A stretch of 64,000 bases of DNA, taken from positions 14,451,161 through 14,515,160 of the forward strand of contig NC_092279.1 in NCBI RefSeq assembly GCF_036320965.1, in the 5' to 3' direction. The position numbers and the translations under genes were made by a program. A model generated the notes under the pieces. The model was not told the origin of the DNA. It did not search any database and saw nothing but the letters and a program-made list of their open reading frames with translations. Position 1 is the first letter of the stretch. Each line of letters starts with the position of its first letter. Below, piece after piece: positions 1 to 11,745 of this stretch. The DNA comes from Panulirus ornatus. Lineage: Eukaryota > Arthropoda > Malacostraca > Decapoda > Palinuridae.

Positions 1-307
1 GAGCGTGTGACTGAAGACAACGTAACGTAATCCAGGGATTAAACTGGTGAATAGTCGTCTGTCGTCATATGTAAGCTTACCTGAAACTCTTAAGAGAGCG
101 GAGGTACTCTGGATATCATGTTGGTACTTACATTTCTTCAACGCATCCTCGAACAGTGTTTCATCAAAGGGGATATGTGATACCTTACTTCATTACTTGT
201 CTCTCGGGACAAGGCAATATCTACGCATCTGAATCTCACGTTGTAGCAGTTATGAGAAATCATTATTTCTCTACATTTAGCAAATCTAAACACACACACA
301 CACATCT

Positions 308-310
<3 letters not shown>
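1..310. other. Unassigned unique sequence
   Basis: I see no gene or repeat family here apart from a short (CA)n run at about 290-303. Confidence 0.5.

Positions 311-344
<34 letters not shown>
311..344. repeat. (TA)n microsatellite
   Basis: Uninterrupted TA run following a short CA run. Confidence 0.97.
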
Positions 345-346
<2 letters not shown>

Positions 347-406
347 TTTTACTTCACGTATTCTTGTGACTGCCCACGCCATCCTCTCTACGAGAAAGAA
401 AATTCC

Positions 407-410
<4 letters not shown>

Positions 411-470
<60 letters not shown>
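411..470. repeat. (AT)n microsatellite
   Basis: Thirty uninterrupted AT units. With the TA tract at 311-344 it accounts for the Tyr-Ile open frames in this area. Confidence 0.98.
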
Positions 471-474
<4 letters not shown>

Positions 475-604
475 AACGGAATCTACAAAACACGAGGACT
501 GCAACTATTAATCACGTGTAAATAAACAAACACATAAAAGTATATAAGAAACAATACATTTCCATCCTGGTATTAGTAAATCAGTACAATATCAGAGGTG
601 AAAG

Positions 605-728
605 TTGCACACGTATTACAGATATAACGAAAGCACAATACGTGTCTATATAATACGTATCATAGACATAACGAAAGCCCAACACGTGTCTATATAATAC
701 GTATACAGATATAACGAAAGCCCAAGAT
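605..728. repeat. ~52-bp tandem repeat, about 2.5 copies
   Basis: The core ATAACGAAAGC with a following CACGTGTCTATATAATACG segment recurs with minor differences. Confidence 0.8.
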
Positions 729-790
729 ACCAGATTAGCAGTAACTTGAAAAAGCACGTGGGTCAAAGTAGCTCCACCTGGCAGGTACAT

Positions 791-792
<2 letters not shown>

Positions 793-859
<67 letters not shown>
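793..859. repeat. (GT)n microsatellite
   Basis: About 33 uninterrupted GT units. Confidence 0.98.
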
Positions 860-860
<1 letters not shown>

Positions 861-1002
861 AAACAATACCACTGTTGTTCTCACCACCCACCTCCATTCT
901 TCCCTCCCCCTAAAACCAGCCTATACACAATCGCGACACCCTTAAGACCCCCCCCCCCTTCGCTCTCCCTTATCCCAGCCACCTCTTCCAACTGGTGACA
1001 TT

Positions 1003-1280
1003 AGCCCTTACCATTGGCCCTCAATAGCCCTTACCTCTGGCCCTCACTAGCCCTTACCTCTTTTCCTCAGCAGCCCTTACCTCTGGCCCTCACTAGCCCT
1101 TACCTCTGGCCCTCACTAGCCCTTACCTCTGGCCCTCACTAGCCCTTACATCTGGCCCTCACTAGCCTTTACCTCTAGCCCTCACTAGCCCTTACCTCTG
1201 GCCCTCACTAGCCTTTACCTCTGGCCCTCACTAGCCTTTACCTCTGGCCCTCACTAGCCCTTACCTCTGGCCTTCAGCAG
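1003..1280. repeat. 23-bp minisatellite
   Basis: Unit GCCCTTACCTCTGGCCCTC plus ACTA, about 12 copies. Substitutions such as CTTT for CCTT recur. There is no reading frame of note. Confidence 0.93.
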
Positions 1281-1449
1281 CCACTCCTGCTGGCCCTCTC
1301 CTGTCAGCCCGGGCCGCCATCTTCGTCACATAAGCCAGGATTATGCAAATACCCTGACATGTTTGTTGGGGCGCCCACCTCTCGCTACTAAAACTGTTCG
1401 TTAAGTTTGCTTGCGTCCTTGACCCACCCGACGCACGACCACCACCAGG

Positions 1450-1788
1450 ACGGCGGTGTCAGCCTTGACGTGGGAAGCTGACGGCGGTGTCAGCCTTGAC
1501 GTGGGAAGCTGACGGCGGTGTCAGCCTTGACGAGGGAAGCTGACGGCGGTGTCAGCCTTGACGTGAGAAACTGACGGCGGTGTCAGCCTTGACGAGGGAA
1601 GCTGACGGCGGTGTCAGCCTTGACGTGGGAAGCTGACGGCGGTGTCAGCCTTGACGAGGGAAGCTGACGGCGGTGTCAGCCTTGACGTGGGAAACTGACG
1701 GCGGTGTCAGCCTTGACGTGAGAAACTGACGGCGGTGTCAGCCTTGACGTGGGAAACTGACGGCAGTGTCAGCCTTGACGCGGGAAGC
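1450..1788. repeat. 31-bp minisatellite, about 11 copies
   Basis: Unit begins ACGGCGGTGTCAGCCTTGAC and ends in variants of GTGGGAAGCTG (GAGGGAAGCTG, GTGAGAAACTG). The core is nearly invariant and variation is confined to the last ten bases. Confidence 0.95.
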
Positions 1789-2030
1789 AGAGGCTGCGTA
1801 CCGCCGTCCTCAAGGGCTGCGTACAGAGGTGAGACATAGAATAATGATGGTCGGGCGAGCGGCGAACACTGCGTCCCTGTGGACCACAGGGCCTTCGGGA
1901 GTGAAGAGGTGAGCAGGGGCGCGTGTGTTCTGCTGGGGGGAAGGGTGGCATCATCTGTGGTAGAGGGGGAGGAAGAGGAGGTGAAGGGAGAAGGGGAAAA
2001 GGGGTGGAAGCCAGATGGGAGGAGAGCAAA

Positions 2031-2060
2031 TGAAGAAGAAGAAGAAGAAGAAGAAGAAGA

Positions 2061-2131
<71 letters not shown>
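2031..2131. repeat. Compound (GAA)n-(GA)n tract
   Basis: About 11 GAA triplets run directly into about 34 GA units, then a G run. The whole strand is purine over 100 bp, so it could adopt triplex structure. Confidence 0.97.
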
Positions 2132-2135
<4 letters not shown>

Positions 2136-2295
2136 GGGGGGGGAGGTCTCGGGACACGGCTGGGGTGGCGGCGCAAGGTATGGGCGGGGCGGCGCGACGC
2201 CTACGGAAGCTCCCCCGCGATGGTGAAGACGTTAATGAGGTTGTGGGCGGGAAATGAGGGACAAGGCGGAGGCAGGGCTCAGGAAGCCAGCGACA

Positions 2296-2392
2296 ACGGA
2301 CCTGGGGAGCTGGAAAGTACAGAAACGGACCTGTGGGGGGCTGGAAAATACATAAATGGACCTGGAGGGCTGGAAAATACAGAAACGGAGTT
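2296..2392. repeat. ~33-bp tandem repeat, 3 copies
   Basis: GGACCTG..GGGCTGGAAAATAC is repeated three times with small changes. Confidence 0.75.
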
Positions 2393-2574
2393 CACACACT
2401 CGTACGGGAGAGCTCCTGGAACTGGCGAGGGGCCGAAGACAGATGGAGGACGTGAAGCCAAGAAGGACGCGGCTGACGGTACAATCCCTCAAGAACCACC
2501 AGGAGATGCGGAGGAAACGCGACACTGAGGGAGGAATGTGGGGTTACCTGGTCTTGAAGGAGGGGAGAACATTT

Positions 2575-2830
2575 TAAGTAGTGTTCCTGCAGGATTCAGT
2601 GCTGGACCCACTGCACGCCAGTTCGCGATAAGGCATAAACCGCTTCAGGAACTGGAGTTTGATCTTCACGTGTTCGCTGACGATGCCAGAAATCTTAACT
2701 GAGCACCGCAGGTATCAAGGAGAGCACTAGTTTACATATAAGGAGACCAGGGCATATGACGAGGCCTGGCAGAGAGTGAAGTTTAATCTAGACAAATCTA
2801 AACCAACCAAGATGAGCTAAACTGAAGGCA
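2575..2830 (+). pseudogene. Decayed non-LTR reverse-transcriptase fragment
   Basis: Reading across frames, this stretch retains the central part of a LINE reverse transcriptase. A degenerate GVPQGSVLGP-like segment (read as VPAGFSAGP) is followed by HVFADDARNL, which carries the FADD catalytic box near 2672-2695. About 25 codons later comes WQRVKFNLDKSKPTKMS, which matches the W..(E)FN.DK.KV.K region after the catalytic box in CR1/Jockey-like elements. Stop codons between the segments show it is dead. I see no 5' or 3' end of the element. The family is inferred from motif order by eye. The weakness is that the conserved blocks are short and separated by stops. Confidence 0.6.
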
Positions 2831-2899
2831 AACTAAACCTCTAACTGGGAGGTAGTATTACTGGAGAAACCAACCTTTAAACATGAACTCTCCAGTGCT

Positions 2900-3800
2900 C
2901 CTACCGAGCCTGAGGCATTCCCAGAACCACAAGAGTGTGTGACCGTGTGAGAAGGACAATGTCAAGATAAATTCCTTGTTCTCGTTTACAGTGTCTAAGA
3001 ATTTTACGGTCCGCAATGGAATACACAGCAGCCGCTCGCCTTACTTCTTGGAAGAAGGAAAAGAAAGAAGCATAATGAAAGTTAAAACCGACAGAGGGAA
3101 ATGTCTCAAAGGCTGTGTGTGTGTGAGAGCTCCAGCTGATTGAGTTGAAATGAGACAAGGGCAGTAAGAGGGGGAACTCGATATGGTCATCAGGACTAGG
3201 TGACAGAGGAAGAAGTGAGGTGTGAAGGAAACATAAGTGACAAGTTTGAGGAACTTCCAACACTACTTCGCAAATACATGAGGAAATAACAATACCACAA
3301 GACCATCATGTGTAAAGGATCGTAAGGGAGGTGACCTATACTTTGGTCATGGGGGAAACTCCCTCGAAAGTGCAAGGACTTCCAGATGTTTAGAGAGTTT
3401 TAAGAAGACGCGCACGACGTTCAACAGTCTGGCCTTGTCATCCAAGGACTCGCAACATCACTACTGGAAAGACTGCCGAGGAACGTATCAAGAACGTTAC
3501 CAGGCGACAGCAAACAGCTATGAAGCAAGGTGGTGAAGACCTCAATCCCCCCCACACCAAAGAAGCATCAAAGTGAATTCCATGAAGACCTTAACAGAGG
3601 ACAAATTCTCGGGGCTAGAAAGGGGTTTCTAGAGCAAAATGGCACAACAGGAAGATGAGGCAAGAGAGAAGTGTACGGAAGGACGCGAGGAAACATTCCT
3701 TCAAGCGATAGAGTTGAGGAACCCCTGGAACAAACTGGAGACTGAAGAGGACCTTTGAAAAACCTTAGAAACGTATGTGATATATACATATATACGGAGG
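2900..3800. other. Unassigned unique sequence
   Basis: About 900 bp of mixed composition with no recognisable gene, RNA or repeat. It may include further decayed parts of the RT relic upstream, but I could not place any motif. Confidence 0.4.
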
Positions 3801-3947
3801 GACATGAGCTAGAGCTTCATGAGGATGAAGCGCACTCCCTCTGGGTAAATTAGGTGATGATATACAGCTAATAACAAAGACACGTTCCCGACAGCGTCAG
3901 GGCCACAAACACACACAACACACGCTCCCGCCAGCTTCAGAACCCAC

Positions 3948-3948
3948 A

Positions 3949-3986
<38 letters not shown>
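3948..3986. repeat. (CA)n microsatellite
   Basis: About 19 CA units. Confidence 0.97.
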
Positions 3987-3988
<2 letters not shown>

Positions 3989-4109
3989 GCAACACAAACT
4001 CATGATAACCGCCTCTGACGTCATGCCTGGAAATCTTGTCTCTGGCGTCGGCAGTACAAAGTGCCGACGTGTCTGTGTGTCGACGAGGGACCTGTTACGG
4101 GGGCGTCAG

Positions 4110-4210
4110 AGCTGCTGCTGCTGCTGCTGCTGCTGCTGACGATGATGGGTATGATGATGATGATGGGTATGATGATGATGATGATGGATGATGATGATGG
4201 TGGTGGTGTG
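4110..4210. repeat. Trinucleotide repeats (CTG)n then (ATG)n
   Basis: Nine CTG triplets are followed by an interrupted ATG/GAT/GGT series. Frames through it read poly-Leu, poly-Met or poly-Ser. No flanking gene structure supports coding. Confidence 0.95.
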
Positions 4211-4520
4211 GTCTGCATGGGCTTGAGCTGGGTTCAGAAACGTGGAGTCGAGGGAGGACGAACCTGACGAGGGAAGAGACGTAAGGGGCAGGAAGGAAGG
4301 TCTTGGCTGATGGAGGGACTGAGGGTGAATGAACGGAGGTAGCTTCCCTTAAGGGAGGGGGCGGAAGGGGGGAACGAAGGGAGGACGTAGCTAGGGGAGG
4401 GACGGAAGAAGGGCGAAGGGAGAACCTCGCTAGGAAGGAGGGGGACGATGGGAGGATATGAAGGGACAAAAAGGGGGAAAACAAGGCAAACAAACACACG
4501 AATTATCATGAGTTTTACAT

Positions 4521-4522
<2 letters not shown>

Positions 4523-4557
<35 letters not shown>
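4523..4557. repeat. (GT)n microsatellite
   Basis: About 17 GT units. Confidence 0.97.
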
Positions 4558-4559
<2 letters not shown>

Positions 4560-4925
4560 CTGACCCCCTCAGGCACCACACGTATCACAGACATAAAACA
4601 ACAACAACAACATGAATCATGTGTTCGCCCAAAGAAGACACAGACAACACAATTGCGACCAAACAAGCAAACACGGAGCTAGAAACGATAGCACACGGCC
4701 CTAACACGTGTTGACATTCGCTATTAAGCAGAGAAAAACAAATACATAATGAAGTGAAGACAAGATGGCTTGGGTGAATATCAGTGACGTGGGACGGACG
4801 ACAATAAAGACGGGAGAGGAGGTGGAAGTTGTTAGTGAAGGAGGGAGAAGGGAGAGTGTAGGAATAGGAAGGGGAAGGATAATAGGTTGGTCAGTGTGAA
4901 GGAGGAAGGAGGGAAGGGAGTCATT

Positions 4926-5325
4926 TGACTCATGTCCTCAACTGTTACGTGACTCATGTCCTCAATTGTTACGTGACTCATGTCCTCAACTGTTACGAGA
5001 CTCATGTCCTCAACTGTTACGTGACTCATGTCCTCAACTGTTACGAGACTCATGTCCTCAACTGTTACGAGACTCATGTCCTCAACTGTTACGTGACTCA
5101 TGTCCTCAACTGTTACGAGACTCATGTCCTCAACTGTTACGAGACTCATGTCCTCAACTGTTACGAGACTCACGCCCTCAACTGTTAAGTGACTCATGTC
5201 CTCTACTGTTACGTGACTCATGTCCTCAACTGTTACGAGACTCACGCCCTCAACTGTTAAGTGACTCATGTCCCCAACTGTTATGTGACTCATGTCCTCA
5301 ACTGTTATGTGACTCATGTCCTTTA
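4926..5325. repeat. 24-bp minisatellite, about 16 copies
   Basis: Unit ACTCATGTCCTCAACTGTTA plus CGTG or CGAG. The unit is eight codons long, so frames stay open on both strands (minus frame reads EDMSxVTV repeats). Openness on both strands argues for a non-coding minisatellite. Confidence 0.95.
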
Positions 5326-5344
5326 ATGATCTCTCAAACTGCAT

Positions 5345-6380
5345 GATCTTAAATCAAACAAGCGGAGCCTCTCAAACCACAAGCAACAGCCAGTGTGTGC
5401 CCCTCGCCACGTACTAAATACACAACATATCAATCAACTTCATATGTAGGCATCAGCAATAACACGAACACCAGGCAACAGAACATAACGTGAACTTCAT
5501 GAACACTTATATTACATATATTTTGGAGACATTAACATGATCATTTCGCAAGTGAGCGATTATGACATACCACTTACAACATACAACAGTCGGGTATTAA
5601 AAGTCAAGTGAGGAGTGAGCCATACGTGAGGAGAAATGTACGTAGGAGCGGTTCGCTTCACGACAGCACTCCTGAAATCGGCTGTTTTGATCACCGGAGA
5701 CAAACGTTTACCGAGTAATGTGTTAAGACTAATCAATATACAGTTCAGCAACGTTTTTTTTTTCTTGTGTCGCTGAGAACGTTTTTTTATTTCTTTCTTT
5801 CTTGGGGGGCTGGTGAAGATTCGCTGATGAATCTGTCACGTCTTATTCTTCCCTTTTCCAGGACGTTGATGACTTTAAATAGGTTAATAAAGTTTTGATC
5901 AAGATTCATTCGTCCGTGATGTGTCATAAGCTGTTACTATCACCTCGAGTTTGCATCGTCACAGGCGATGGCAACGTTTTCATGAGCCTATAAAACGTTT
6001 TCTCTTTGTTTTCATCCCAGGTATTGTTGGTAAGTATCACATGATGTCGTAAAGGTGTGCGAGTTGGTCTCACGATTTGACGATAACATCTGGTCAATAT
6101 CGTTACAAGGAGCAGTGTTACAAATGTTGCTGTAACGTCTTCCGTGGAGAGCTTGTCAACTTGCCGCTACGGGGCTTGTAACGCTGACAACGTTTTACAC
6201 GATGAAACTAGGCAACGTTTTCCCCCACATTCTTTATGTTTTAACATTACATTACCAAGAGTAATCAAAGCAAGAGCAGAGGATTATTCTATATCCTCTT
6301 GACTGAACACGCCGTGTTCCCAAGATTTGAAAAAAAAAGTATAGAAAAAAAAATGTTCTTTGACGTTTCTCTCACGTAAT
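5345..6380. other. Unassigned sequence with scattered AACGTTTT motifs
   Basis: No gene recognised. The octamer AACGTTTT recurs irregularly (about 5752, 5779, 5973, 5995, 6190, 6214), perhaps remains of an old degenerate array. Confidence 0.4.
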
Positions 6381-6399
6381 CAAGACTGAATATTGTGAG

Positions 6400-6655
6400 G
6401 AAAGTAATCACTTCTGATTAATGTTTACGGAGAAATCACTTTGTGACCGACATGTGTAAAAAAGTAATCATTTACAGACTGACGTGTTGAAGTAATCGTT
6501 CTCAGGCTGACGGGTATGAACGTAATCACTTTATCCTTATTTGAACGTAATCACTTTATTTTCTATTTTGACTGACGTCTGTAAATGTAATCACCACCTG
6601 ATTGACGGGTGTAAGAGTAATCACTACTTGACTGACTTGTGAGAGTAATCAAGTT
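6400..6655. repeat. Degenerate ~33-bp tandem repeat, 7-8 copies
   Basis: GTAATCACTT and GACTGACGTGTGTAA alternate with indels and substitutions, indicating an old array. Confidence 0.75.
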
Positions 6656-6797
6656 TTGCTTGACACGTAAACGGTACATCTCTATCTCGGATGAAGTGCG
6701 GGAAATGATAAAATCCACCACACAACAGCCCAGCTTTTGGTGTAAAGTCTCCATGGCAGAATTAACTAAAGTCTTATCAATAAAAGTACATCTACCG

Positions 6798-7023
6798 ATA
6801 AACAGGGGAGAAAGAATACTTCCCACGTATTCTCTGCGTGTCGTAGAAGGCGACTAAAAGGGAAGGGAGCGGGGGGGGGCTGGAAATCCTCCCCTCTCTT
6901 TTTTTTTAATTTTCCAAAAGCAGGAACAGAGAAGGGGGCCAGGTGAGGATATTCCCTCAAAGGTCCAGTCCTCTGTTCTTAACGCTACCTTGCTAACGCG
7001 GGAAATGGCGAATAGTTTGAAAG

Positions 7024-7026
<3 letters not shown>
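6798..7026 (+). mobile_element. SINE-like interspersed repeat, copy A
   Basis: One of three copies of a ~225-bp family in the window (others at 28441-28673 and 60658-60899). It starts near GGGGAGAAAGAATACTTCCC, passes through GTAGAAGGCGACTAAAAGGG and an interrupted pyrimidine run, then AGGTGAGGATATTCCCTC. It ends with CGCTACCTTGCTAACGCGGG and an A-rich stretch before (AT)n. No protein frame is shared between copies. The last ~45 bp resemble the 3' end of the LINE at 43857 and 20801. I see no convincing pol III A and B boxes, so SINE-like describes size and tail only. A short non-autonomous LINE derivative is an alternative. Confidence 0.85.

Positions 7027-7102
<76 letters not shown>
7027..7102. 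repeat. (AT)n tail of SINE-like copy A
   Basis: About 38 AT units directly following the element's A-rich 3' end. Confidence 0.97.
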
Positions 7103-7107
<5 letters not shown>

Positions 7108-7117
7108 CATAAACCCG

Positions 7118-7119
<2 letters not shown>

Positions 7120-7193
<74 letters not shown>

Positions 7194-7203
7194 AAAAAAA
7201 AAA
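7120..7203. repeat. (GA)n followed by A run
   Basis: 35 GA units then about 14 A. Separated from the preceding (AT)n by only 17 bp. Confidence 0.97.
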
Positions 7204-7491
7204 TACGTAAAATCCTTTCTTCTTCTTGTGATGGCTACTGCGATTTCCCGCGCTGATATGTCTTTATCCACGCTCCTTCCATTTGTCGATAAGGATCTGG
7301 GTATTGTTATGGCCGTGGTGGCAGCGTTGCCTGCCTGGCTGGTTGGCTGGCTGCCTGCCTGGGAGACACCGCTGGAGGGCCAGCTCAGACGAGGAGGGAG
7401 ATGCTGCAACCTCCCTCGAGAGGGTTCGTTTCGCTAATCGAGACTCGACTCCTTCCACCGGAAGACACTTTTAGTACCCACATACCTTACG

Positions 7492-7493
<2 letters not shown>

Positions 7494-7571
<78 letters not shown>
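7494..7571. repeat. (TA)n microsatellite
   Basis: About 39 TA units. Confidence 0.98.
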
Positions 7572-7573
<2 letters not shown>

Positions 7574-7652
7574 TTATTATTATGAGTGTTTTGTGATCAT
7601 AGGGCGTTGTGCAGATTACGTTCAAGTCCACTTTAATGAAGCAACATACAGA

Positions 7653-7654
<2 letters not shown>

Positions 7655-7700
<46 letters not shown>
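7655..7700. repeat. (GT)n microsatellite
   Basis: 23 GT units. Confidence 0.97.
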
Positions 7701-7702
<2 letters not shown>

Positions 7703-7838
7703 ACGCTGGTCAACAAGAGGGAGGTCCGAAACTTTGGGGCGCAGGAGATATGTCCGTCACGCGCGCTTCGAAGCCGCTTCACTCGGCGGTACAACGTCTG
7801 TTACGTCATGCCTGGTGTCTGTAGAGGTGCGTTACGTG

Positions 7839-7840
<2 letters not shown>

Positions 7841-7883
<43 letters not shown>
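7841..7883. repeat. (GT)n microsatellite
   Basis: About 21 GT units, 140 bp after the previous GT tract and in the same orientation. Confidence 0.97.
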
Positions 7884-7884
<1 letters not shown>

Positions 7885-7989
7885 TCAATACATGTCTGGA
7901 CAACGCTATCGTCAGCCCTGATGGACGAGGTGGACATGGGGAACGTCACACATACCCACGGTATATACCTCCGTCTCACACATAATACA

Positions 7990-8700
7990 GCACGACACAT
8001 AGAGAAGTTCCTCGAAAATACTGAGAAAAAAAAATATGTAACGTCTGAAAATTTAGTTACTCACAGCAACAAAATGTTGTAATCGTCTGCAAACGATGAC
8101 AACACTTGTTCTAATTCGTTCAGTAAGGTCGGCTGAAAGCTAACCAGTTATCACTGTTTATAATATGACAGTTAATGAGGACCTGGTCATGGGTGTTAAT
8201 TAGGACATAGATTGATCGCCTGTGCAAACCCGATCTTCCTATCGACATCTGACAACCTGTGCCTCTACACCCGCTGGCGTGTAACACTCACACAAAGACG
8301 TTTTAAATTGAGGCGTGTTGTACTAGAGCATGGTTAGTGAGGGGTCCGAAACACCAACCTGAAGCCTCTGAACCCCTGAACTCATGCCTAAGGTGGGATG
8401 AAGTGTCTCATGGATCTCCACACTTATCAAATGCTTCTCACTTAATTCCCCCAGCAGATCAACTTGAACCTGTCATACGAGACCAGCTCATCTTCTCCGA
8501 AACTGGTCTACAGAATATTTGAAAACGTAATCGAAATACCTCAAGAAAAAAGTAGGGAAATCAGTACGCGTCTTTGTACATCGGACCACGAACACTTCGA
8601 CTCGACTGCCACTGGTAATGATACCACAGCCGACGCACGCGTCAATAACCGTGGCACCTGAGCCTCGCCGGGAGCAGAGGTCTTTCCGAGAACGTAACAG
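7990..8700. other. Unassigned unique sequence
   Basis: About 700 bp of ordinary composition. The longest frame (61 codons, 8337-8522) has no recognisable features. No RNA or repeat was seen. Confidence 0.4.
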
Positions 8701-8844
8701 CTTGGTATACGCGGCCGTGGCGTCCCTAGTCCGCCTGGGTGGCTAGATCAAATGACATCCTCTTCCCGCCTCTCCCTCGGCTCACTGGCCAAGCATCACC
8801 CAGGGAGAGGACTAGGGTCTAAGGGGGGAAGACCAGTAGGTAAG

Positions 8845-8985
8845 AAGGCAGAAACCAACAGATCAGTTGGGAGAGGGATCAACAGACTAACGGAGGGAGG
8901 GATCAAGACAACAGTAAGGTGAAGGGACCAACAGGTCAGTGAGGAAGGGATCAATATATCAGTGGAGGGAGGGATTAATTGAATG
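8845..8985. repeat. Degenerate ~31-bp tandem repeat
   Basis: GGGATCAACAGACTAACGGAG-like units (GGATCAA/GGACCAA plus CAGTGAGG variants) occur four to five times. Confidence 0.65.
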
Positions 8986-9389
8986 AGTTGCCTGAGCGGA
9001 TGGCACTGACCTAGTGAGGGAGGAACCGGAGGCTCGGCGGGGAGGAACCAATCGTCTGATAAAAATGAGAATGACTGAACAGACTGGCGTGCAAGGATCA
9101 GTGGGCTTTATGGATACCAGTCGTGAATGGACGTCTTGTGCTAAGCAGATGCCTACTGACGGAGAGGTAGCGGGTGTGTGACTACGTGCTCGGTAGAGGG
9201 ACGGGCGGGAGCCAGAGCCGCGGCAGGAGAGGAACACTGAAGGGAAAGGAAGAGTGGCACATATCCAGAGTGGATCAACGGGGCTCCAGCCGCTGGCCGG
9301 GACGAGGGTTTGAGAGTGTAAGACCCATTCTCACCAACGGGGCAAAGACCTGTGACATTTGGAGTGGCTTACATGGGAAGCACTGAACG

Positions 9390-9496
<107 letters not shown>

Positions 9497-9632
9497 ACAG
9501 ATCCAACTCACCCCGCTGGTGAGAGGAAAGGGTGAGAATGACGTTACAGACATAAAGACACACACACAAAAAAAAAGTGTACACACCATCCATTAAGGAG
9601 AGGAAGTGTGTAGAAGACTAGGTGAGAAGACA

Positions 9633-9634
<2 letters not shown>

Positions 9635-9699
<65 letters not shown>
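9635..9699. repeat. (CT)n microsatellite
   Basis: About 32 CT units. It is the inverse of the GA tract 140 bp upstream. Confidence 0.98.
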
Positions 9700-9702
<3 letters not shown>

Positions 9703-9859
9703 GAAGATCGTGTACTAATCTGAGGGGGTAATCCCCCGCTCGTGACCTCCACCTGGCCAGGCACAGCCCAGCCTTAAAGGCACGACCTGCTGCGGGATGA
9801 TCGCTCGTGCAGTTTTCCCCTCCTCCCCCTCCCTCACCAGCCGGGTCAAGTCTCACTGG

Positions 9860-10315
9860 ATCTCTGTTTTATTTTGCTTTTAAAGATGTTGTTCATCTCA
9901 ACTGACGCCATCTGACTTGACTGACGGATCATTGCGTCAGTGTGCGTTCTTCTGATGTCTACCGTGACTCGTGTCTACCTCTATGTTTTGCAAAGTCAGT
10001 TAAATGTCTGTTGTCTGTTTCCCTCAGTGTCATTAGCTCGTCTATGTCTCTCTGATCCACTGAAGGTTAAAACATATCTTCCCTTTCGATTCATTCGATG
10101 TGAATTTCATCTAACGCCCAGCCTTCTTACTGTTTCTGTGTTCACATCTTCCTGGGTCTCCTCCCTTGTGTCATTACAGTGTGTTAGCCAGTCTGTCTTG
10201 CGCGCGCTTCTATATACGTGTCTGCCAGTTACCTACCTCAACGTCCTTATGAATTATATTTCTGAAATCATGAAATGGTTGACACCTCTCTCTGTCGAGA
10301 TCAATGCACAGCGCC

Positions 10316-10318
<3 letters not shown>
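9860..10318. other. Unassigned sequence with a 152-codon frame
   Basis: A plus-strand frame from 9940 is open into the GT tract at 10321. Its residues are mixed but match nothing I recognise, and its last third is translated (GT)n. I do not call a gene. Confidence 0.3.

Positions 10319-10320
<2 letters not shown>

Positions 10321-10396
<76 letters not shown>
10321..10396. repeat. (GT)n microsatellite
   Basis: 38 GT units. Confidence 0.98.
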
Positions 10397-10398
<2 letters not shown>

Positions 10399-10632
10399 CA
10401 ACGATTTGTTCAGTTGCTACTGAAGTTTTAACCATGTGATATCAAACTGAAGGTTCATCGTGGGTTAATAAGCCAATATAACAGCTGACCATATAAAAGC
10501 AAGGGTATGGGCATATTGTCCTCTGTTAGCCTGATCAAACCCACAAAACACAGTTGCCAGAGTGACTCTGATGTGTAGATGGATGCCGGCCGGTGAGTCA
10601 CTGCGTCAGGAGAGGAGCCAGCTGACGGAGTG

Positions 10633-10770
10633 ACCCATGTACAGAGGCGTCCCATAAGATCCAGGACGAGAGCCAGCTGACCCATGTACAGAGGCGTCCC
10701 ATAAGATCCAGGACGAGAGCCAGCTGACCATGTACAGAGGCGTCCTATAAGATACTGGACGAAAAGAGGA
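10633..10770. repeat. ~46-bp tandem repeat, 3 copies
   Basis: CCATGTACAGAGGCGTCC and ATAAGATCCAGGACGAGAGC are repeated three times. The last copy has diverged (CCTATAAGATACTGG). Confidence 0.9.
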
Positions 10771-11029
10771 CCAACGCGAAGCGAGAGGAAGTGGTTACGA
10801 GACTTCGACCTCTTGACTCCACTCTACTGTACTCTTGCCTCACCTGTCATCACACACCTGTCCCGCTTGATTAGCGTCACGTCACGTGTCGAGTGCCCAT
10901 CATCTGTGCCGCACGGAGAGGGGAGGTCTACATTGGGGGGTCCCCATCTCTTGAACTTTTTCCACCATCGTTCAATTTTTTTTTGAAACTACTGAATGCT
11001 GTCCGCATGCGAGATGAAGCTGGCTGTGA

Positions 11030-11033
<4 letters not shown>

Positions 11034-11107
<74 letters not shown>
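11034..11107. repeat. (GA)n microsatellite
   Basis: About 37 GA units followed by a G-rich purine stretch. Confidence 0.98.
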
Positions 11108-11110
<3 letters not shown>

Positions 11111-11536
11111 GGGGGAGTGGAGTGGGAGGCATGAAACAAGAGGCTGGAGCCGGGTTGGGGTGGGAGGGTGGGTGTTGTTGGGGAGCTACAGCGAAGACAT
11201 TAACATTCCTGCTGCCTGCTGCTGGGGTGAAGGGGAGGGGAGGAGGAAGAGGAAAGGGGGGTGTGGGGAGACAGAAAGCAAGCTTCACACAGCCTCCCTT
11301 CCCCCCCACCTCCCCTTCTACCCTCCCCTCACCCATCCCGCCAGCCTTTGAACATTTTTGTTAATTACCACCTTCTTGTGTCCGCTGTTTACCGTACCGA
11401 GAGCCCAGCAGACGGCATCAAACACGCCCTACGACAAAGAACTCGACTTTTTTCCCCCTCAAGTTAATGAAATGATTTCGTGTCTCTGCTGGATAATTCC
11501 TGAGATACTGAGCCAGTAACTAATTACATGGTCTCA

Positions 11537-11585
11537 GGGGAGGAGGAGGAGGGCTGACGGCCGCGCCCCCTCCTCCTCCTCCTCC
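11537..11585. repeat. (GGA)n / (TCC)n inverted repeat
   Basis: GGAGGAGGAGGAGGG (from about 11539) and its exact reverse complement CCCTCCTCCTCCTCC (from about 11568) flank a GC-rich loop. The 15-bp arms could form a stable hairpin or cruciform. Confidence 0.85.
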
Positions 11586-11684
11586 AAGCAGAAACCAGGG
11601 GAAACTTTCACTCGACTCGATGATAAAATATAAGATGCGCTGGCGCGTCTAAATAAAGGGCGGGCGGCGTCTTGTGTCATCGTC

Positions 11685-11745
11685 CCGTCGTGGTCAAGGG
11701 TCGTACCGTTGTGCTGCCTCATGGGTTCAACTCCCACACGAGACA
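11685..11745 (+). other. tRNA-like (SINE head) fragment
   Basis: Contains GGGTTCAACTCCC, close to a pol III B box, preceded by GTCGTGGTCAAGGGTCGTACC. No full cloverleaf can be drawn. A second ATGGGTTCAACCC occurs at about 11891. Probably decayed tRNA-derived SINE sequence. Confidence 0.35.

Noticed and set aside
4832..5344. 170-codon minus frame of EDMSHVTV repeats
   Set aside because: Product of a 24-bp repeat; plus-strand frames over the same DNA are open too.
5815..5850. RFADESVT translation resembling a decayed RT box
   Set aside because: Isolated match with no other RT motif nearby.
6798..7026. SINE-like repeat as a structured RNA gene
   Set aside because: Presence in three places with an A/(AT)n tail and 5' variation fits a retroposon better than an RNA gene.
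9940..10398. 152-codon plus frame
   Set aside because: No recognised motif, and the carboxyl end is (GT)n translation.
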